The notes: generated by a model from the letters alone, not told the origin. A DNA stretch of 64,000 bases from Streptomyces sp. NRRL WC-3618 (GCF_001280005.1 NZ_LGDW01000281.1:5107-69106); one strand, 5' to 3'. Counted from the stretch's first letter, positions 46,075-54,293 are shown. Numbers and translations: made by a program.

Positions 46075-47583
46075 TCACTGCGAGCCCCGGAAGCCCGGCC
46101 CCTCCACGATCAGCCCGGCGACCAACGCACCCGACATGCCCGCGTGCGCGAGCCCGCCCCCGGGATGCGACCAGCCGCCCACCCGATACAGCCCCGGCAG
46201 TCGGGTGCTGTTGGCGGGACGCAGGAAGTCCCCGTTCCCGCCCGCGAGGGAAGGCGCCGACACGCCCCCGAGGAACGCGCCCGTCTCGTGACCGGAGTGT
46301 CCGGGCGTCCGTATCTCCCGCCACAGGACCCGCTCGCGCAGCCCCGGAACCGCGGCCTCGGCCGCGCCGACCATCAGTTCCGCGAACCGTTCCACCGGGC
46401 CGTCCGCCGCCCAGTCGCCCAGGGCCGGTGCCGACGCGCCGAGGACCACGGACTCGTGCTCCTCGTCGGGCCGCAGCGCGGGATCGTCCGGCCGCAGCAC
46501 GGTCACCGTGGGCCGTGCCGGGCCGTCTCCCTGCCCGCTCACCCAGTTCAACTCGGCCTCGCGGTCCGGCGCGTGCACGACCGTGCGATGCGCGGCACCC
46601 TCGGCACGGGCCCCGCGCAGGGCCAGCAGCACGGTGAACCGGCCCGGCGACGGCGTAAACGCATCGGGAACAACGTCACCGTCCCCGTCGAGCGGATGCT
46701 CCGTCAGCTCCTTCAGCCGCACCGGATCCACGCCCGCCACGACATGGTCGGCCTCCGCGACCGTCCCGTCGCTCAGCTGGAGCCCTGCCGCCCGGCCGTC
46801 CTTCTCGACGATCCCCGTGACCTCGGCGCCGAAGACGAACTCGACCCGCCGGGCCACGCACCGCTCGTACACCGCTCGCGCCAACTCCCGGATGCCGCCC
46901 CGGACATACCAGGTGCCGAAGGCGTGCTCCATGTACGGCAGCACGGCCGCGCTCGCGGGAACGTCCCGGGGATCGAGGCCGTAGGCCAGGGCGTGAGCGT
47001 CCAGGAGGGCGGTCAGGCGTGGGTCGCGCAGCTCCCAGGCGGCGACCTCGGCGAGGGTGCCGGCGCGGCGGGTGCGCAGCAGCCGCTTGTGGGGGACCGC
47101 CGGATAGGGCTCCCGCTCGGCCAGCACCTGCCAGTCGGTCCACAGCGGCTCCTCCAGGAGCGGTCTGCGGGTGCGGTCCCAGGCCTCGCGCGCCCTGACC
47201 AGGAAGTCGCCCCAGCGGTCACCGGCCCCGGCCCCGAGAGCCGCCTCCAGAGCCTGGACGACGCCCGCGCGGGACGCGTTCGGCAGGGCGACCTCCGTGC
47301 CGTCCGCGAAGACGTGCCGTGAGGAGGGGTCGACCTGGACCAGCTCGACGCACTCCTCCAGGGGCTGCTTGCCGGTCTTGACGAACAGATCGCGGTAGAC
47401 CGCGGGCAGGGTGAGCAGCCCGGGTCCGGTGTCGAAGGAGAAGCCGTCGCGCTCGAAGCGGCGCACCGCTCCGCCGTAGGTCTCCCCACGCTCGTACACC
47501 GCCACCCGGTGGCCCGCGACGGCCAGCCGGGCAGCGGCCCCCATCGCGCCCATGCCGGCGCCGATCACCGCAATCCGTGCCAT
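46075..47583 (-). CDS. Phytoene desaturase-like FAD oxidoreductase
   Basis: This 502-residue flavoprotein has the N-terminal FAD motif VIGAGMGAMGAAARLAVAG (5-23) and VAVYERGETYGGAVRRFE, the arrangement of phytoene desaturase/isomerase enzymes, with a C-terminal RVGGWSHPGGGLAHAGMSGAL motif near 465-485. No other carotenoid genes are in the window, so substrate is uncertain. ATG 47583 begins seven bases after a perfect RecA-NDp-type promoter, so it is probably leaderless. Confidence 0.83.
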   Translation of the reverse strand: MARIAVIGAGMGAMGAAARLAVAGHRVAVYERGETYGGAVRRFERDGFSFDTGPGLLTLPAVYRDLFVKTGKQPLEECVELVQVDPSSRHVFADGTEVALPNASRAGVVQALEAALGAGAGDRWGDFLVRAREAWDRTRRPLLEEPLWTDWQVLAEREPYPAVPHKRLLRTRRAGTLAEVAAWELRDPRLTALLDAHALAYGLDPRDVPASAAVLPYMEHAFGTWYVRGGIRELARAVYERCVARRVEFVFGAEVTGIVEKDGRAAGLQLSDGTVAEADHVVAGVDPVRLKELTEHPLDGDGDVVPDAFTPSPGRFTVLLALRGARAEGAAHRTVVHAPDREAELNWVSGQGDGPARPTVTVLRPDDPALRPDEEHESVVLGASAPALGDWAADGPVERFAELMVGAAEAAVPGLRERVLWREIRTPGHSGHETGAFLGGVSAPSLAGGNGDFLRPANSTRLPGLYRVGGWSHPGGGLAHAGMSGALVAGLIVEGPGFRGSQ

Positions 47584-47590
47584 GCCAGGG

Positions 47591-47613
47591 ACTTTATCGG
47601 CCCCCACTGACAA
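47591..47613 (-). promoter_or_regulatory. TTGTCAGTG-N8-TAAAGT promoter (PafBC/RecA-NDp type)
   Basis: On the minus strand TTGTCAGTG (47613-47605), GGGGCCGA, TAAAGT (47596-47591) matches the damage-inducible TTGTCRGTG-N8-TANNNT element exactly. The start codon of the FAD gene lies seven bases downstream. Confidence 0.6.
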
Positions 47614-47665
47614 TCCCGCTACGGGCCTGTGACCACGGAGTTCGCGGGAACGTGGGCGGCCTGGC

Positions 47666-48280
47666 TCAGTCCGGTGCCCAGCCGGTGCGGGCCACGAGCC
47701 GTTTCTCCTCGCGCCGGTCGGCCCGGCGGCGCAGGAACCGTCTGATCCGGGAGACGAGGAAGTACAGCACGACCAGGCCGGTGAGCAGCAGCGCGCCCGC
47801 GACGATCGCCGCCGCCTGCGGGTGGAACATCGCGAACGTCACGATGCCGGCGACCCCGAGATCCTCGGCGAGGCTCACGGCGACGTTGCTGAACGGCTCC
47901 GGCGACGTGTTGACCGCCATCCGCGTCCCGGCCTTGACCGCGTGGCTGGCCAGCGCCGTCGAACCGCCGATCGCGCCGGCCGCCAGATCGGACAGCGAAC
48001 CGCTCTGCCCGGCGAGCAGCGCCCCGACGACGGCCCCGGAGACGGGCCGGATCACCGTGTGCACCGCGTCCCACACCGAGTCCACGTACGGGATCTTGTC
48101 GGCGACCGCCTCGCACAGGAACAGCGCGCCCGCCGCGATGAGCACCTCCGGGCGCTGCAGCGACTCGGGGACGTCGTCGCTCAGCCCGGTCGCGCCGAAT
48201 ATGCCGAGGAGGAGCACCACCGCGTAGGCGTTGATGCCGCTGGCCCAGCCGCTGGTGAAGACCAAAGGGAGTACTGACAC
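47666..48280 (-). CDS. DUF4126 membrane protein
   Basis: This 204-residue protein of the DUF4126 family has five to six hydrophobic helices, a Gly/Ser-rich repeated core (SGINAYAVVLLLGI, SDLAAGAIGGSTALASHAVKAG) and a basic C-terminus (RRRADRREEKR). GTG 48280 has no Shine-Dalgarno sequence, but TACCAT lies seven bases upstream, so the mRNA may be leaderless. The function is unknown; the internal Gly/Ala/Ser repeats suggest a helical channel-like bundle. Confidence 0.8.
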   Translation of the reverse strand: MSVLPLVFTSGWASGINAYAVVLLLGIFGATGLSDDVPESLQRPEVLIAAGALFLCEAVADKIPYVDSVWDAVHTVIRPVSGAVVGALLAGQSGSLSDLAAGAIGGSTALASHAVKAGTRMAVNTSPEPFSNVAVSLAEDLGVAGIVTFAMFHPQAAAIVAGALLLTGLVVLYFLVSRIRRFLRRRADRREEKRLVARTGWAPD

Positions 48281-48595
48281 GCCCGCGATGGTAACCAGTC
48301 GGCAACGGCGTGTCGTGGGGGTGAGCGCGCAGGGCTGAGTACGCGTACCTAGGGGGAGAGATGAGTAGGCGCACGGATGGGCTGCGACCTGCGCGAACGA
48401 GAGAGTGGTGACACGGAAAAGGGCACGGCTCCGGTACCGCCGACACGGGGCGGCGGAACGGTGCCGACGCCCTGGACCGCTCCTTCCGCCGATCCGTCGG
48501 CGGGAGCGAGACACCGGGGGGACCCGGGGAACGACCGCACGGGGGTACGGGGGAAACAAAGGAGGGGGAACGGGGGAAACGGGGGAGCAGGAAGG
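48281..48595. other. Intergenic region, no convincing gene
   Basis: This 315-base stretch contains a 16-codon ORF (48361-48411, MSRRTDGLRPARTREW) with a GGGGGAGAG ribosome site but no other support, a TACGCGTA palindrome near 48340, and a long purine-rich, C-poor run (about 48545-48600) made of GGGGGAAAC-like units. I see no clear promoter or gene. Confidence 0.5.
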
Positions 48596-48650
48596 AAGCG
48601 CCGGTTCGAGATGGCCCGCGGGGGACGCGGCCACCTTCGGACCGGCGCTT
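48596..48650 (-). terminator. Terminator of the TetR-YhgE-ABC operon
   Basis: A 15-bp stem with two G-U pairs (48596-48610 with 48636-48650) carries a 25-base loop and lies 25 bases downstream of the TetR stop on the minus strand. Confidence 0.65.
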
Positions 48651-48675
48651 TCCCGTGCGCCCGGACCCCGCTCGC

Positions 48676-49305
48676 TCAGCGGTTGCCGCCCACCCGCCCC
48701 TGGAGCAGCCGGGACAGCGCCGAGTGGACGTCGTCCAGGGAGCGTTCCGGCTGGAACGACTGCCAGTCCAGGGCGGCGACCAGAACCATGCCGACCAGGG
48801 CCGCCGCGGTCAGCGGGATGTCGATCTCGTCGCTGAGCTCGCCGCCCGCCACGGCCTCGCGCAGGACGTCCTCGATGACCGCCACCGCCTGCTGCCTGAC
48901 CACCATCAGGGTGGACTGCCAAGCCCGGTTGGTGCGCCACAGTTCGGCCACGTACAGCTGGGTGAAGGCCGGGTAGCGGCTGATGAAGACGAGCCCGGCC
49001 CGGACCATCGCGTCCAGGGCGTCGATCCTGCTGCCGCCGTCCCGGGCGGTCTTCTCGGCCGCCTCCCGAAGGGAGGCGGTGAGGAGTTCCACGCCGTGCC
49101 GCAGCAACTCCTCGAAGAGGACGGACTTGCTCGCGAAGTTGTAGTAGACCGTGCCCTTGGCGACGCCGGCCCGCTCGGCGATCTCGTCCACCGTGGTGGC
49201 GGAGAACCCCTGTTCGGCGATGAGCGTGACTGCCGCCTCGTAGAGCTTCTGCCGGGTGGCCTCGCGCCGCGTACCGCCGCCCGACGTGGTCCTGCTGTGT
49301 TCCAT
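48676..49305 (-). CDS. TetR/AcrR family transcriptional regulator
   Basis: This 209-residue protein has a TetR helix-turn-helix at residues 15-60 (ATRQKLYEAAVTLIAEQGF ... AERAGVAKGTVYYNF), with the C-terminal ligand domain rich in hydrophobic helices. It is the last gene of an operon headed by the ABC ATPase, and a 28-bp palindrome of TetR type lies just upstream of that operon, so autoregulation of the transporter operon is inferred. The ligand is unknown. The ATG at 49305 is the natural start. Confidence 0.9.
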   Translation of the reverse strand: MEHSRTTSGGGTRREATRQKLYEAAVTLIAEQGFSATTVDEIAERAGVAKGTVYYNFASKSVLFEELLRHGVELLTASLREAAEKTARDGGSRIDALDAMVRAGLVFISRYPAFTQLYVAELWRTNRAWQSTLMVVRQQAVAVIEDVLREAVAGGELSDEIDIPLTAAALVGMVLVAALDWQSFQPERSLDDVHSALSRLLQGRVGGNR

Positions 49306-49349
49306 GGCCCCGATTCTCACAGGAACACCGGGTACCCGCTGACGAGACG

Positions 49350-51434
49350 TCACAGGCTCAGCTCCGGGTGCAGCCGGTCCAGGGTCCACACCTGCTTGCG
49401 GCGGGCCGACACGGCGGTCAGCGCCAGGGCGCCGGCCATGAACGCGGCCAGCACGGCACACGCCTGCCACACCGGGCCGAGCCCACCGCCCGTGATGAGC
49501 CTGCGCAGGGCCTCGACGACGTAGCTCATCGGCATGAAGGGGTGGATCGCGTTGAAGAAGCCGGGGCTGGTCTGCACGGGATAGGTGCCGCCCGCGGACG
49601 TCAACTGGAGCATCAGGAAGGCGAGTACGAGGATCCGGCCCGCCGCTCCGAAGCGTGCGTTCAGCCACTGGACGATCGCCGCGAAGCACGCCGTGACCAG
49701 GAACAGGAAGCCCACCGTCCCCGCCGCCCGCACCATCTGCAGGCCGATCGCCCAGTGCAGTACGGACATCAGGGCCACGGTCTGGAGCACGCCCAGTACG
49801 GCCACGGGGAGCCAGCCCGCCAGGGTGATGCGCCACGCGGAGGAACCCGCGGCGAGCGCACGCCGGTTGAGCGGCGGGATCAGCATGTAGGCGACCATCG
49901 AGCCCACCCACAGGGACAGCGGGATGAAGTACGGGGCGAATCCGGTGCCGTAGTTGGCGGCCTTGTGCAGGTCCCTGGAGGCGAGTTGGACCGGGTCGGA
50001 CATCACCTGGGTGCGCGCGTCCCGGTCCTGCCGGTCGTAGTCGGGGATCTGGCCGGCGCCGTCGTGCAGTCCGCCGGCGAGTTTCCCGGAACCGTCGGCG
50101 AGCTTGAACATGCCTCCGGAGAGGTCGTCGGCGCCCGTCCTGAGGTCCTGGACGCCCGTGTGCAGGGCGGTCGCGCCGGTCTTGGCGGTGGAGAGCCCGC
50201 TGTGCAGTTTCCGCGCCCCCGCGGCGACCTGGGCCGCCCCCGCGTTGAGCCTGTCGACCTTCCGGACGGCGTCGTCGAGGTCCTCGGTCAGGCGCGGTGC
50301 GCGGTCGGCGAGCGCCTGGGCCTGCTTCTGGAGCGTGGCGAGGTGCTGGTCGAGCCGCTCCAGGTCGCCGTTCTGGTCGGCGACCAGGGTGCTGACGTCG
50401 TCGGCGACCGTCGACACGTCCGCCGCCGCGTTCCTGGCCTTCTTCAGATCGGCGCACGCGGCGTCGGGCAGTACCGCGGTCTCGCAGCGTGCCCGGTAGA
50501 CGCCGTTCAGGGTGGCGGAGGCCGTGTGGGCGCCCTTGGCGGCGGCCGGGGCGGCCTTCGCCAGGGTGCCGAGGTTGTGGCGGACCGTACCGGCCGAGTC
50601 TGCGACGAGCCGGGCGGCGTCCCCGATCGTCTTCTCGTTGTCCTTGAGGAAGGGCCTCAACCTGTCCGATACGCCGTCGACCTTGTCGGCGAGCTTCTGG
50701 GTGCCCGCCGCGACCTGCCGCGAACCGTCGGCCAGATCGCCCGCACCCGTGTCGAGTTTCCGCAGCCCCCGGACCAGCTTGCCGCTGCCCCCCTCGGCGT
50801 CCTTCAGCCCGTCGGCGAGGGCCTTGGACCCTCGCTCGGCCTTGCCGATGCCGCCCGTGAGCGTGTCGGCGCCCTTGGCGGCCTTCACGGTCTGCCCGTG
50901 GATGTCGGAGAACGAGACGAAGATCCGGTCCAGGAACGACCGTGACGCCTTGGTGGAGGCCGCCGTACGCACCTCGCCGAACACCGTCCGGGAGATCTGC
51001 CCGACGATGTAGTTGTTGGCGTCGTTCGTCCGCACCTGCAGCGCGCCCGTCTCCGGAGAGTCGCCCGAACTGGACGCGATCCGCTCACTGAAGTCGGCCG
51101 GCATGGTCAGCGACAGGTAGTAGGTGCCGTCCTCGACGCCTTCCCGCGCCTCGGCCGCGCTCACCTCGTGCCACTCGAAGGTGTCGCTGTCCCGCAGCCC
51201 CTTGACGATGTCGGCACCGGCGGTGAGCTTCTTCCCGGAGACGCTCGCCCCGTGGTCGTCGTTCACGAGCGCCACGGGAAGGCGGTCGAGCCTGCCGTAC
51301 GGGTCCCAGAAGGACCACAGGTACAGGGCGCCGTACAGCAGCGGCAGCAGAAGGAGCGAGGCCAGGGCGGCCCGCGGGAGCCTGCCCCGGCCGAAGCGCC
51401 TGAGCTCAAGCGCGGCCAGTCTCGGGGAGCGCAT
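49350..51434 (-). CDS. YhgE/Pip-type ABC-2 transport permease
   Basis: This 694-residue protein has an N-terminal helix (about 20-42), a large extracytoplasmic region (about 50-470) dominated by heptad-like repeats of ALADGL, AAGARKL and GADDL, and six C-terminal helices (about 490-680). This matches YhgE/Pip proteins, homologous to phage infection and ESX-linked ABC permeases. The stop lies 44 bases before the TetR start and the ATG 51434 overlaps the ABC gene by 29 bases, so the three genes are one transcript. Confidence 0.87.
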   Translation of the reverse strand: MRSPRLAALELRRFGRGRLPRAALASLLLLPLLYGALYLWSFWDPYGRLDRLPVALVNDDHGASVSGKKLTAGADIVKGLRDSDTFEWHEVSAAEAREGVEDGTYYLSLTMPADFSERIASSSGDSPETGALQVRTNDANNYIVGQISRTVFGEVRTAASTKASRSFLDRIFVSFSDIHGQTVKAAKGADTLTGGIGKAERGSKALADGLKDAEGGSGKLVRGLRKLDTGAGDLADGSRQVAAGTQKLADKVDGVSDRLRPFLKDNEKTIGDAARLVADSAGTVRHNLGTLAKAAPAAAKGAHTASATLNGVYRARCETAVLPDAACADLKKARNAAADVSTVADDVSTLVADQNGDLERLDQHLATLQKQAQALADRAPRLTEDLDDAVRKVDRLNAGAAQVAAGARKLHSGLSTAKTGATALHTGVQDLRTGADDLSGGMFKLADGSGKLAGGLHDGAGQIPDYDRQDRDARTQVMSDPVQLASRDLHKAANYGTGFAPYFIPLSLWVGSMVAYMLIPPLNRRALAAGSSAWRITLAGWLPVAVLGVLQTVALMSVLHWAIGLQMVRAAGTVGFLFLVTACFAAIVQWLNARFGAAGRILVLAFLMLQLTSAGGTYPVQTSPGFFNAIHPFMPMSYVVEALRRLITGGGLGPVWQACAVLAAFMAGALALTAVSARRKQVWTLDRLHPELSL

Positions 51435-52188
51435 CCACCGTCTCCTTCTCGTGAGTCTCGTTCTCCTGCGGTTCCCGCTCGCGCGGCGGCGCCGAGAGGG
51501 CGGTCGACACGGTGACGGCGCCTTCGGGCGCCTCGCTGCACACCGCGACGACAGTCGTCCCGGCCTCGGCGAGCGACCTCAACAGGGTCCACATCTCGGC
51601 CCGTTCGGCGTCCGACAGCTTGAGGTCGGTGTCGTCCACACCCAGCAGCCCGGGGCGTCCGACCAGCGCCAGCGCCACGGACAGCCGCAGCGCCTCCAGC
51701 CGTTCCAGATCGCGTACGGCCGTCCGGGAGCCCTTGGGCAGTGCCTCCAGGTCGAGACCGGCAGCGGTGAGCGCGGTGTCGACCTGGAGCTTGGTCCCGG
51801 CCTTCCGCTCCGCCCGTGGCCGCAGCAGCCCGCGCAGGGAATCGCCGAACCGGCGCTGGAGCAGCGCCCGTTCGCGCAGGTGTTCCCCGACGGTGAGGGC
51901 GGGGTCGAGGTCGGCGACCCCGGGGACGTGAGCGAGCGCGCTCGCTCGGCGTACCGCCGACAACTGCTTGGGCAGGCTCCACTCGCCGACCTCGGCCGAG
52001 CCCTCGGTGGCCCTCATCCGGCCCGTGAGCGCGAGCAGCAGGCAGGTGCGTCCGGATCCGGACGGCCCCTCCACCGCGATCAGCGAGCCGGGCTCCGCCT
52101 CGAAGGACACCTCGCGGAATGCCCAGCCGCGAGGCCCCTTGAGCCCGAAGCCCCGGGCGGTCACCCCGAGCTCGTGCGGACCGTCCAC
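51406..52188 (-). CDS. ABC transporter ATP-binding protein with degenerate Walker A and signature
   Basis: This 260-residue ABC domain has a P-loop at GPSGSGRTC (41-49) in which the usual Lys is replaced by Arg47. The LSGGQ signature is not recognisable; the expected place reads DLERLEALRLSVALA. Walker B is LLGVDDTDL and an Asp-Asp pair replaces Asp-Glu. It may bind nucleotide poorly or act as a regulatory subunit. The GTG at 52188 follows GGTGGGG and lies 12 bases from the TetR palindrome. The permease gene overlaps it by 29 bases. Confidence 0.8.
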   Translation of the reverse strand: MDGPHELGVTARGFGLKGPRGWAFREVSFEAEPGSLIAVEGPSGSGRTCLLLALTGRMRATEGSAEVGEWSLPKQLSAVRRASALAHVPGVADLDPALTVGEHLRERALLQRRFGDSLRGLLRPRAERKAGTKLQVDTALTAAGLDLEALPKGSRTAVRDLERLEALRLSVALALVGRPGLLGVDDTDLKLSDAERAEMWTLLRSLAEAGTTVVAVCSEAPEGAVTVSTALSAPPREREPQENETHEKETVDALPETGRA

Positions 52189-52200
52189 GGTTCCCCACCT

Positions 52201-52228
52201 CTTTTGAACTGACTGGTCAGTGCAAAAG
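52201..52228. promoter_or_regulatory. TetR-type operator, 28-bp palindrome
   Basis: CTTTTG (52201-52206) pairs with CAAAAG (52223-52228), and ACTGAC (52208-52213) with GTCAGT (52216-52221), with one mismatched pair (52207/52222) and a TG centre. It ends 12 bases upstream of the GTG of the ABC gene, so the TetR protein at the end of the operon is the probable ligand. Confidence 0.85.
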
Positions 52229-52294
52229 ATAGCCCGAACCTTCGATCGAGGCAAAAGACCAGGTGTCCGGCCTCTGTTGACCTGGCGAATGTCC

Positions 52295-52357
52295 GCTGTA
52301 GTTGGCGAGCTGTACGTCGGTCGTCTCGGTGAGGTTGGCGAAGGTGGCGAACGTCAT
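52295..52357 (-). pseudogene. Short coding scrap with high GC3
   Basis: An ATG on the minus strand starts MTFATFANLTETTDVQLANYS. Almost every third codon position is G or C for the first 20 codons, and after about 52295 the pattern disappears, although the frame stays open to 52217. I read it as a fragment of a lost gene rather than a live peptide. No family was recognised. Confidence 0.35.
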
Positions 52358-52386
52358 GCGCACCGGTTGCGCACCGCCACTTTCCA

Positions 52387-52740
52387 ATGTCGGCCGAGGT
52401 GATCGCCGGAGACCTCGGCCTGGACCTCTGCGTCGTCGACCTCTCCTCGGTCGTCGACAAGTACATCGGGGAGACGGAGAAGAACCTGGAACGGATCTTC
52501 ACCGAGGCGGCAGGGGTCAACGGCATCCTGCTCTTCGACGAGGCCGACGCGATCTTCGGCAAGCGCTCCGAGGCCAAGGCCTCCCATGACCGCAACGCGA
52601 ACATGGAGAGCGCCTATCTGCTCCAGCGCATGGAGTCCTTCGACGGCATCGCCGTCCTGACGACCAACCTCCGCTCCAACCTCGACGAGGCGCTCATCCG
52701 CCGACTCGACGTCATCGTCGACTTCCCGGTGCCCGCGCCC
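52387..52740 (+). pseudogene. AAA+ ATPase fragment lacking Walker A
   Basis: The first 118 codons give the middle of an AAA+ ATPase: VDKYIGETEKNLERIF, Walker B GILLFDEADAIFGKRSE, sensor 1 VLTTNLRSNLDEALIRR with an arginine finger. It starts MSAEVIAGDLGL, the residues that normally follow the GPPGTGKT P-loop, so the Walker A half is missing and no ATP site can form. After VDFPVP the match ends abruptly. It resembles the AAA+ proteins that accompany contractile-injection-system clusters in Streptomyces; no such cluster is here. Confidence 0.75.
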
Positions 52741-52741
52741 T

Positions 52742-53286
52742 CACTCCGCCGCGCTCTCCGGGCCGTTCCACCAGCTCCGAGCCGGGATCCATCCCGACCA
52801 CCGGCTCCCCGCCGCACGGGAGATGGCGCTCAGCACCCCGCAGCTGCAGCTCGGCCGCCTCCTGGCGTTCCTGGCGGCCCAGTTGGAGCGGGGCACACCC
52901 ATGGACGGGAACTGCCTGTACCACGCCGTGCACCAGGCACAGGCGGCACCGCGAACCTGGCCTCGGCCGACGCACTTCGGCAACGGGTGGTGAATTGGGC
53001 GCTGGCCCCCGCGAACCTGCCGGTGGTCACGCAGTACGCGACGGAGAGAGGAGTCCGTGCCGACGATCTGATCGCCACGGTTGCCCAGAACGGCAACTGG
53101 ACCGGCCGGGCAGGAGACCTGGTGCCATGCATGATCGCCGCGACCCTCGGGACCACCCTGGTGATCCACCAGGGCAGCGTGATCACAGAGCTGACGCCTC
53201 TCGTCGGCGGCTCCCACAGGGAGGTCCACATCGATCTGGAGGGCCAGCACTACAGCGTTCACCCCAGCGATACCGGCCACGGTTAG
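52742..53286 (+). pseudogene. OTU-like cysteine protease fragment with a frameshift
   Basis: Reading frame +2 from 52742 gives HSAALSGPFHQLRAG ... MDGNCLYHAVHQAQ, the DGNC catalytic cysteine motif of OTU proteases. Around 52945 the match shifts to frame +1 and continues SADALRQRVVNWAL ... NGNWTGRAGDLVP ... GQHYSVHP, in which HYSV is the place of the catalytic His. A single-base change would join the two halves, so the gene is broken, or the base call is wrong. OTU domains occur in polymorphic toxins and effectors; the N-terminal delivery region is absent. Confidence 0.65.
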
Positions 53287-53529
53287 GCCCGCGCGCAAGC
53301 GGGACGCGACAGGACCGGCGTGTCCGCGCGGGGTGCCCGATCAGGCACCCCGCGCGTTCCCTCGCGCGGCGCGAGCGGCCTTACCCGGCGACCCGCCCGC
53401 GAATGACACTGCTTGCCTGCCCGCAGTCGTCCGAAGAGGAGCGCGAAGATGCCCATCTGTTGAAGACGGCCGGCTTCAGGCTGCGCGGCAACGCGCGGGT
53501 GCTGGCCGGCAGCCACCACCCGGACCGGC
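53287..53529. other. Scar region with terminator and a short remnant
   Basis: A strong hairpin (see next entry) follows the OTU remnant. Then, starting at 53403, a frame reads MTLLACPQSSEEEREDAHLLKTAGFRL, which looks like the front of a larger protein and then decays. I recognise no family. Confidence 0.4.
53325..53356 (+). terminator. Hairpin after the OTU remnant
   Basis: A perfect 13-bp stem (CGCGCGGGGTGCC, 53325-53337, with 53344-53356) has loop CGATCA. It is intact although the gene before it is broken. Confidence 0.7.
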
Positions 53530-54111
53530 ACGCCCAGTTCCGGCACTCAACGACACGGTGGCCGGAGCGAGCAGCACCACGCTGCCCTGGGAAGCCACCC
53601 TCAACCAGCCCGCCGCCGCGCGGCTCGCCGTCATGTCCGGATGCCCGCTGAACGGCTCAGGAAGGCGCTGCCCGCACTCTCCTGGGTGACCCCCGAGGCG
53701 TCGACGCTGCCCACAGAAGTCCCCACCGTCTGGATGCGCCAAGCTCACTCGCCCAACGCGGTCATCTGCCGCCAGTGCACCCTCCGTCGCGGCATCACAA
53801 CCGAGGTCCGAGCGCACCTGGCCCTGCCCGACATCGTCTGTCACCACCACCACGTCTGGCAGACACCCGAGCCCTGGGACGTCTCAGCCGTCCCCGAGAT
53901 CGAACGAGCACAACGGAACCTCCGCAAGCTCCGAAAGACCCGCGGCAGCCACATCATGGCCTGCTGCATCCGAGACGCCCGCTGGATCATCGGCGGCTGG
54001 GTTCACATCCCAAGCCGGGAACCGAAATTCGAAGATCTCTGGAAACACCGCCGCAGGAATCCAGATGGACCGGGCCCGCTGGCGGAACCCCAAAATCGCC
54101 GTGATCACTGA
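53530..54111 (+). pseudogene. TniQ-like protein remnant, frameshifted
   Basis: Frame 1 gives TTLPWEATLNQPAAARLAVMSGCP, then the match jumps near 53640 to AERLRKALPALSW ... VICRQCTLRRGITTEVRAHLAL ... VCHHHHVWQTPEPWDVSAVPEIERAQRNLRK. The C..C and C...H pattern with VPEI.RAQR resembles Streptomyces TniQ-like proteins found beside transposons and integrases. One frameshift splits it, so it is likely inactive. The stop is embedded in a 17-bp inverted repeat. Confidence 0.5.
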
Positions 54112-54148
54112 GACGGCGACACCGCGAACCGCTCAGTGATCACGGCGA
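54096..54148. repeat. 17-bp perfect inverted repeat at the end of the scar
   Basis: TCGCCGTGATCACTGAG (54096-54112) and its exact complement (54132-54148) flank a 19-base loop; the TniQ-like stop lies in the left arm. It can be a terminator or the trace of a mobile element end. Confidence 0.6.
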
Positions 54149-54212
54149 CCCCCAGCTCAGAAGACACCCCTCTCGCCGCCCTTGCTGAGGAAGAACACCA
54201 GGTCAGAACGGA

Positions 54213-54235
54213 TTGTCAGTGGCATACCGCACGAT
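54213..54235 (+). promoter_or_regulatory. TTGTCAGTG-type promoter of the HEPN gene
   Basis: TTGTCAGTG (54213-54221), eight bases, and CACGAT (54230-54235) resemble the RecA-NDp element, with one mismatch in the -10. The start codon lies 58 bases downstream, so this one is not leaderless. Confidence 0.45.
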
Positions 54236-54293
54236 GGGCCCATACGGCACCTCCCGTCGGGGCGTGCCGTCACACGACGACAGGAGGTTCGTC

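Noticed and set aside
48361..48411. 16-codon ORF with a ribosome site
   Set aside because: Too short, no conservation information and no promoter that I can defend.
52387..53286. Single 299-residue AAA+ protein
   Set aside because: The first half lacks Walker A and the second half belongs to an OTU domain in another frame; the joined frame is an artefact of decay.
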